NCBI GenBank assembly: GCA_002422945.1
Contig: DITW01000080.1
Span: forward strand, 7,477 to 24,871
DNA: 17,395 bases
Direction of reading: 5' to 3'
From: Sphingomonadales bacterium UBA6174
GTDB lineage: Bacteria; Pseudomonadota; Alphaproteobacteria; Sphingomonadales; Sphingomonadaceae
Shown: piece after piece, positions 14,181-17,395 of the stretch
Layout: the number at the start of each line of letters is the position of its first letter
How positions within the stretch are numbered: the first letter of the stretch is position 1
The notes under the pieces: model-generated
The model's input: only the letters and a program-made list of their open reading frames with translations
Told to the model about the DNA's origin: nothing
Databases searched by the model: none
Made by a program: the position numbers and the translations under genes

Positions 14181-16615
14181 GCGAGATCGGCGCCATTCAT
14201 TCGCACCCGCCCGTGCGCGTATCCTCCGCAAGTGGCGCGGACCGGATCATTATGGCGTTGGTGCTGTTGCTCGGCTTGATGACTGCTGGCGGCATTTTAT
14301 GGGTGCTGGATGAACTGGTGGTCGCTGCGGGCTTTGTGGCGGCGTTTATCACGGCGATGGCTTTGATCGTGCTGCTGCGTCAGGTGCGGCCTCGGGTTGC
14401 AGTTGCGGCGGCGGCAGTGCCGGATGTTGCGCTGGTCCACGATCTGATCGCGTTGAACGATTTCCCCATTGCGCTCACCGATCGGTCGGGCCGGTTGGTG
14501 GCGGCGAATGATGGCTATGCCCGGGTGATGACGGGCTATCCGGTGCCGCCTGCACTGGGCCTGTCGGATACGGATCAGGGGCGATTGACAGAGGGCGGGC
14601 GCAAGGCATGGCGCGATGGACGCGCTTTTGTGCCGGGGCTGATGCTGTCTTCGGGCTATTATAATGCGCGTATCCAGCGGGTCGGCGCGGCGGACGATCA
14701 TCTCCACTGGCTGTTCATGCAGGAACAAGGCGATAATCGGGTCGAGGTCGCGCGCCAGTTGTTGCAAGGTGAACATGGCGAGCGGCTGGGCCGTGCCGGG
14801 GTAATGGCGGCATTGGTGACGCCAGAGGGCATGTTGATCGGTGCGAACCCTGTATTCGCGTTGCGGGCGGGCCTTTCGGGTGGCCTAACCGGCAGCGCGC
14901 CTACGGTGCCATTCGCCAATCTGCTGGAACCGGGCGAGGATGATTATATCCGCTTCCGCGCCGAAGGCGATGCGGGCGAGCCGATCCGATTGGTGCAGGT
15001 GCCGATCGGACCGGAGGAAGAGCAATTGCCGACGCTTGTGCTCGCGCTCGACGATGCGGTCGGCGTGGTGCGCGCGGGTGGATCGGGCGGGGCGGGAACG
15101 TCTGCGGTCAATGTCCATGCGCTGCTGGAACGATTGCCCTTGGGGTTGGCGCTGGCGGATCGCAACGGGCGGTTTATCTTTATCAACCCGGCCTTTGCGC
15201 GTGGTGCCGGGGTCGAGGGCAAGGCTTTGCCGGTATTCCCAGGCGATCTGGTGATCCGCGAGGACAAGGCGGCGGTGGCGGATGCGGTGCGGCGCTTTGC
15301 GATGGGCGGCCAGCATATGGGCAGCGTGGCGGTGCGGCTCGCCAGCCGTCCTAACGATGTGATCGCCCTCACCATTGCGGGGGCGCGCGGCTTGGGCGAG
15401 GCATCGGTGTTGTTGTCGTTGAAGGACAATAGCGAGGAAGACCGGCTCAAGAACCAGATCGCGCAGGCGACCAAGATGCAGGCTGTGGGCCAGCTCGCGG
15501 GCGGTGTCGCGCATGATTTCAACAATATTCTGACCGCGATCATCGGCCATTGCGACCTGATGCTGATGCGCCATACGCCGGGCGACAGCGATTATGACGA
15601 TATTCAGCAGATCAAGAACAATTCCAACCGCGCGGCCAGCCTGACGCGGCAATTGCTCGCTTTCTCGCGCCAGCAGACGCTGAGGCCACAGGTGCTGGAA
15701 TTGGCGGATGTGATTGCCGAGGTGTCGAACCTATTGCGCCGCCTGTTGGGCGAGCGGATTTCACTGTCAGTCGAACATGATCGCAACGTCGGTCTGGTGC
15801 GCGCCGATCCGGGGCAGTTGGAGCAGGTGATCGTCAATCTGGCGGTCAATGCACGCGATGCGATGCCGCAGGGCGGGCAGTTGACCATCCACACCTATTC
15901 GCCCGACGAAGCCGAAATTCGGGGGCGTGGGCCGCAATTGATGCCGCCCGTCGATTATGCGGCGTTCAGCGTGGCCGATACCGGCACGGGCATCGATCCG
16001 ATGATCTTGGCGAAGATTTTCGAACCATTTTTCACCACCAAGGAAGTGGGCAAGGGAACGGGGCTTGGCCTGTCCACCGTTTATGGGATCGTCAAGCAAT
16101 CGGGCGGATTCATCTTTGCCGATTCGGTCGTCGATAAGGGGACGCGCTTCTGTGTCTATCTACCGGTCCATCGCCCGAGCGGCGACGAGGCACCGCGTCC
16201 GGCCAGCCTGATCGATGCACCCAAGGGTGAAATGTGGGGCACGGGCACAGTGCTGGTGATCGAGGATGAGGACATGGTCCGCGCCGTTGCGGAACGCGCG
16301 CTTGCCCGACATGGCTATACGGTGCTGACCGCCAGCAATGGCGAAGAGGCGATTGAAATTGCCGAGCGCGACGAACAGATCGATCTGATCGTCTCCGATG
16401 TCGTGATGCCGGGCATGGATGGCCCGACGACGGTGCGGCGGATTCGCCAGCAGCGGCCAGAGGTCCCCGTATTGTTCATGTCCGGCTATGCCGAGGAGCA
16501 ATTGCGGGAGTCGATCAACATCGAGGATGTGTCTTTCCTGCCCAAGCCATTTTCGGTGCAGCAATTGATCGAAGCGGTGGGGCGGATCGTCGCGACCAAC
16601 GCCGAGGAAAAATAG
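14177..16615 (+). CDS. cckA: Hybrid sensor histidine kinase CckA
   Basis: An 812-residue inner-membrane hybrid kinase that in alphaproteobacteria feeds phosphate through ChpT to CtrA and CpdR, controlling the cell cycle or motility. Two transmembrane helices (about 23-43 and 46-68) are followed by PAS-like regions (LNDFPIALTDRSGRLVAANDGYARVMTG near 95-120; LLERLPLGLALADRNGRFIFINPAFARG near 315-343). HisKA has QLAGGVAHDFNNILTAI with phospho-acceptor His446. The ATPase domain has VNLAVNARDAMPQGG, VADTGTGIDP, FEPFFTTK and GTGLGLSTVYGIV. The C-terminal receiver has VIEDED, acceptor Asp741 in VSDVVMPGMDG, and the FLPKPFS lysine. ATG at 14177 overlaps the DUF2062 stop; an in-frame ATG at 14159 would add six residues. 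recA follows after 95 bases. Confidence 0.95.
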   Translation: MSEIGAIHSHPPVRVSSASGADRIIMALVLLLGLMTAGGILWVLDELVVAAGFVAAFITAMALIVLLRQVRPRVAVAAAAVPDVALVHDLIALNDFPIALTDRSGRLVAANDGYARVMTGYPVPPALGLSDTDQGRLTEGGRKAWRDGRAFVPGLMLSSGYYNARIQRVGAADDHLHWLFMQEQGDNRVEVARQLLQGEHGERLGRAGVMAALVTPEGMLIGANPVFALRAGLSGGLTGSAPTVPFANLLEPGEDDYIRFRAEGDAGEPIRLVQVPIGPEEEQLPTLVLALDDAVGVVRAGGSGGAGTSAVNVHALLERLPLGLALADRNGRFIFINPAFARGAGVEGKALPVFPGDLVIREDKAAVADAVRRFAMGGQHMGSVAVRLASRPNDVIALTIAGARGLGEASVLLSLKDNSEEDRLKNQIAQATKMQAVGQLAGGVAHDFNNILTAIIGHCDLMLMRHTPGDSDYDDIQQIKNNSNRAASLTRQLLAFSRQQTLRPQVLELADVIAEVSNLLRRLLGERISLSVEHDRNVGLVRADPGQLEQVIVNLAVNARDAMPQGGQLTIHTYSPDEAEIRGRGPQLMPPVDYAAFSVADTGTGIDPMILAKIFEPFFTTKEVGKGTGLGLSTVYGIVKQSGGFIFADSVVDKGTRFCVYLPVHRPSGDEAPRPASLIDAPKGEMWGTGTVLVIEDEDMVRAVAERALARHGYTVLTASNGEEAIEIAERDEQIDLIVSDVVMPGMDGPTTVRRIRQQRPEVPVLFMSGYAEEQLRESINIEDVSFLPKPFSVQQLIEAVGRIVATNAEEK

Positions 16616-16623
16616 TTCCCCAC

Positions 16624-16640
16624 TTGTTCTTTTGGAACAA
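16624..16640. promoter_or_regulatory. Perfect inverted repeat upstream of recA, candidate SOS operator
   Basis: TTGTTC and GAACAA flank TTTTG, giving an exact 6+5+6 palindrome 70 bases before the recA start and 9 bases after the cckA stop. recA is usually LexA-controlled, so this is the best operator candidate here. It does not match the usual alphaproteobacterial pattern GTTC-N7-GTTC, and I found no such direct repeat in the gap. A TAGAAT at 16642-16647 next to it could be a -10 element. A terminator for cckA is less likely because the stem is A/T-rich and no T-tract follows. Confidence 0.45.
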
Positions 16641-16710
16641 ATAGAATACGCAGTGATTCGAACAGCCCCTTTGGGCGCTTCGAAGCTTGTATCCAGGGAA
16701 GGATTTCGGC

Positions 16711-17395
16711 ATGGCTGCACAACTCAAACTTATTGGTGCGGAACAGGAAAAAGCGAATATGGACAGGCAGAAGGCGCTTGAAGCGGCACTGGCGCAAATT
16801 GATCGCGCCTTCGGCAAGGGATCGGCGATGCGGCTCGGTTCGCGTGAGGCGATGGAGGTCGAGGCGATCTCCAGCGGTTCGCTCGGTCTTGACATTGCGC
16901 TTGGCATTGGCGGCCTGCCGCGCGGACGCGTTGTGGAAATTTACGGCCCGGAAAGCTCGGGCAAGACCACGCTGGCACTGCATGTGATTGCCGAGGCGCA
17001 AAAGGGTGGCGGCACGGCGGCATTCGTCGATGCGGAACATGCGCTCGACCCGGCCTATGCCAAGAAATTAGGCGTGGACGTCAACAATCTGATCGTCAGC
17101 CAGCCGGATACCGGTGAACAGGCGCTCGAAATTGTCGATACGCTGGTGCGCTCGAACGCGATTGACGTGCTGGTGGTCGACTCGGTTGCCGCACTGGTGC
17201 CGCGGGCGGAAATCGAGGGCGAAATGGGCGACAGCCATGTTGGCTTGCAGGCTCGTTTGATGAGCCAGGCCTTGCGTAAGTTGACCGGTTCGATCAGCCG
17301 TTCGCGCTGCATCGTGATCTTCATCAATCAGGTCCGTATGAAAATCGGCGTGATGTATGGCAATCCGGAAACGACGACGGGCGGTAATGCGCTGA
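16711..17395 (+). CDS. recA: Recombinase RecA, 3'-truncated by window edge
   Basis: The first 228 residues of RecA (normally about 350), open to the end of the window. RecA forms filaments on single-stranded DNA, catalyses strand exchange and triggers LexA self-cleavage. Visible are the N-terminal oligomerisation helix (KALEAALAQIDRAFGKGSAMRLG, 21-43), Walker A GPESSGKTT (79-87), FVDAEHALDP with catalytic Glu109, Walker B VLVVDS (153-158), loop L1 EIEGEMGDSH (167-176) and the start of loop L2 from NQVRMKIGVMYGNPETTTGGNAL. ATG at 16711 has GGGAAGG about 8 bases upstream. The leader (16616-16710) contains a candidate operator, a small GCCC/GGGC hairpin at 16665-16676 and the 10-base palindrome GCTTCGAAGC at 16677-16686. 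Confidence 0.98.
   Translation, partial: MAAQLKLIGAEQEKANMDRQKALEAALAQIDRAFGKGSAMRLGSREAMEVEAISSGSLGLDIALGIGGLPRGRVVEIYGPESSGKTTLALHVIAEAQKGGGTAAFVDAEHALDPAYAKKLGVDVNNLIVSQPDTGEQALEIVDTLVRSNAIDVLVVDSVAALVPRAEIEGEMGDSHVGLQARLMSQALRKLTGSISRSRCIVIFINQVRMKIGVMYGNPETTTGGNAL

Noticed and set aside
16665..16686. The GCCC/GGGC hairpin and GCTTCGAAGC palindrome might be a cckA terminator or a riboswitch in the recA leader.
   Set aside because: The stems are very short, no T-tract follows, and no known riboswitch core is recognisable.
1..17395. A new defence, mobile or biosynthetic system hidden among the genes.
   Set aside because: Every gene except the DUF2062 one falls in a recognised family, and most are core genes with expected motifs and lengths. 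No accessory cluster, compositional island or phage hallmark is visible.

Overview
The window is a GC-rich stretch of chromosome from an alphaproteobacterium, most likely a sphingomonad (order Sphingomonadales); I cannot fix the genus. The evidence is the gene set and its order: hemC-hemD-mitofilin-like gene divergent from tsaD-gpsA, dapA-smpB-DUF2062-cckA-recA with an alphaproteobacterial CckA hybrid kinase, a spinster-like MFS carrier, and palindromic repeat doublets of the kind scattered through sphingomonad intergenic regions. It is almost entirely core housekeeping DNA. I see no prophage, transposase, toxin-antitoxin pair, restriction system, CRISPR array, rRNA or tRNA gene.

Layout. (1) 1-1227: 3' two thirds of an acyl-CoA dehydrogenase gene, running into the convergent MFS gene (1239-2795, minus). 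A low-molecular-weight tyrosine phosphatase gene (2890-3366, plus) diverges from the MFS gene. (2) 3367-3595: a convergent gap packed with two different palindromic repeat doublets, one of which overlaps the end of the next gene. (3) 3583-6125, minus: hemC, hemD and a mitofilin/COG4223-like membrane protein in one operon. (4) 6126-6168: a 43-base divergent gap holding a 24-base near-palindrome. (5) 6169-8183, plus: tsaD and gpsA with overlapping ends. (6) 8184-8311: a convergent gap with a second, inverted copy of the repeat doublet. (7) 8312-12114, minus: a close-packed run transcribed in the order lytic transglycosylase, greB, nhaA. (8) 12250-16615, plus: dapA, smpB, a DUF2062 membrane protein and cckA, all with gaps of 3 bases or 4-base overlaps. 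(9) 16616-16710: a recA leader with a perfect 17-base inverted repeat. (10) 16711-end: recA, cut by the window edge.

How the genes fit together. hemC and hemD make hydroxymethylbilane and then uroporphyrinogen III. The mitofilin-like gene in the same operon matches the known alphaproteobacterial link between Mic60 homologues and haem genes. tsaD (tRNA t6A modification) and gpsA (glycerol-3-phosphate for phospholipids) are translationally coupled. dapA (lysine/diaminopimelate, hence peptidoglycan), smpB (ribosome rescue) and cckA (cell-cycle phosphorelay) form a growth-related operon. No gap between genes exceeds 300 bases. The observations most worth following are the intergenic repeat doublets, which show compensatory base changes and a shared terminal box, and the two regulatory-looking palindromes at hemC/tsaD and recA. 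I did not find evidence for a new multi-gene system.
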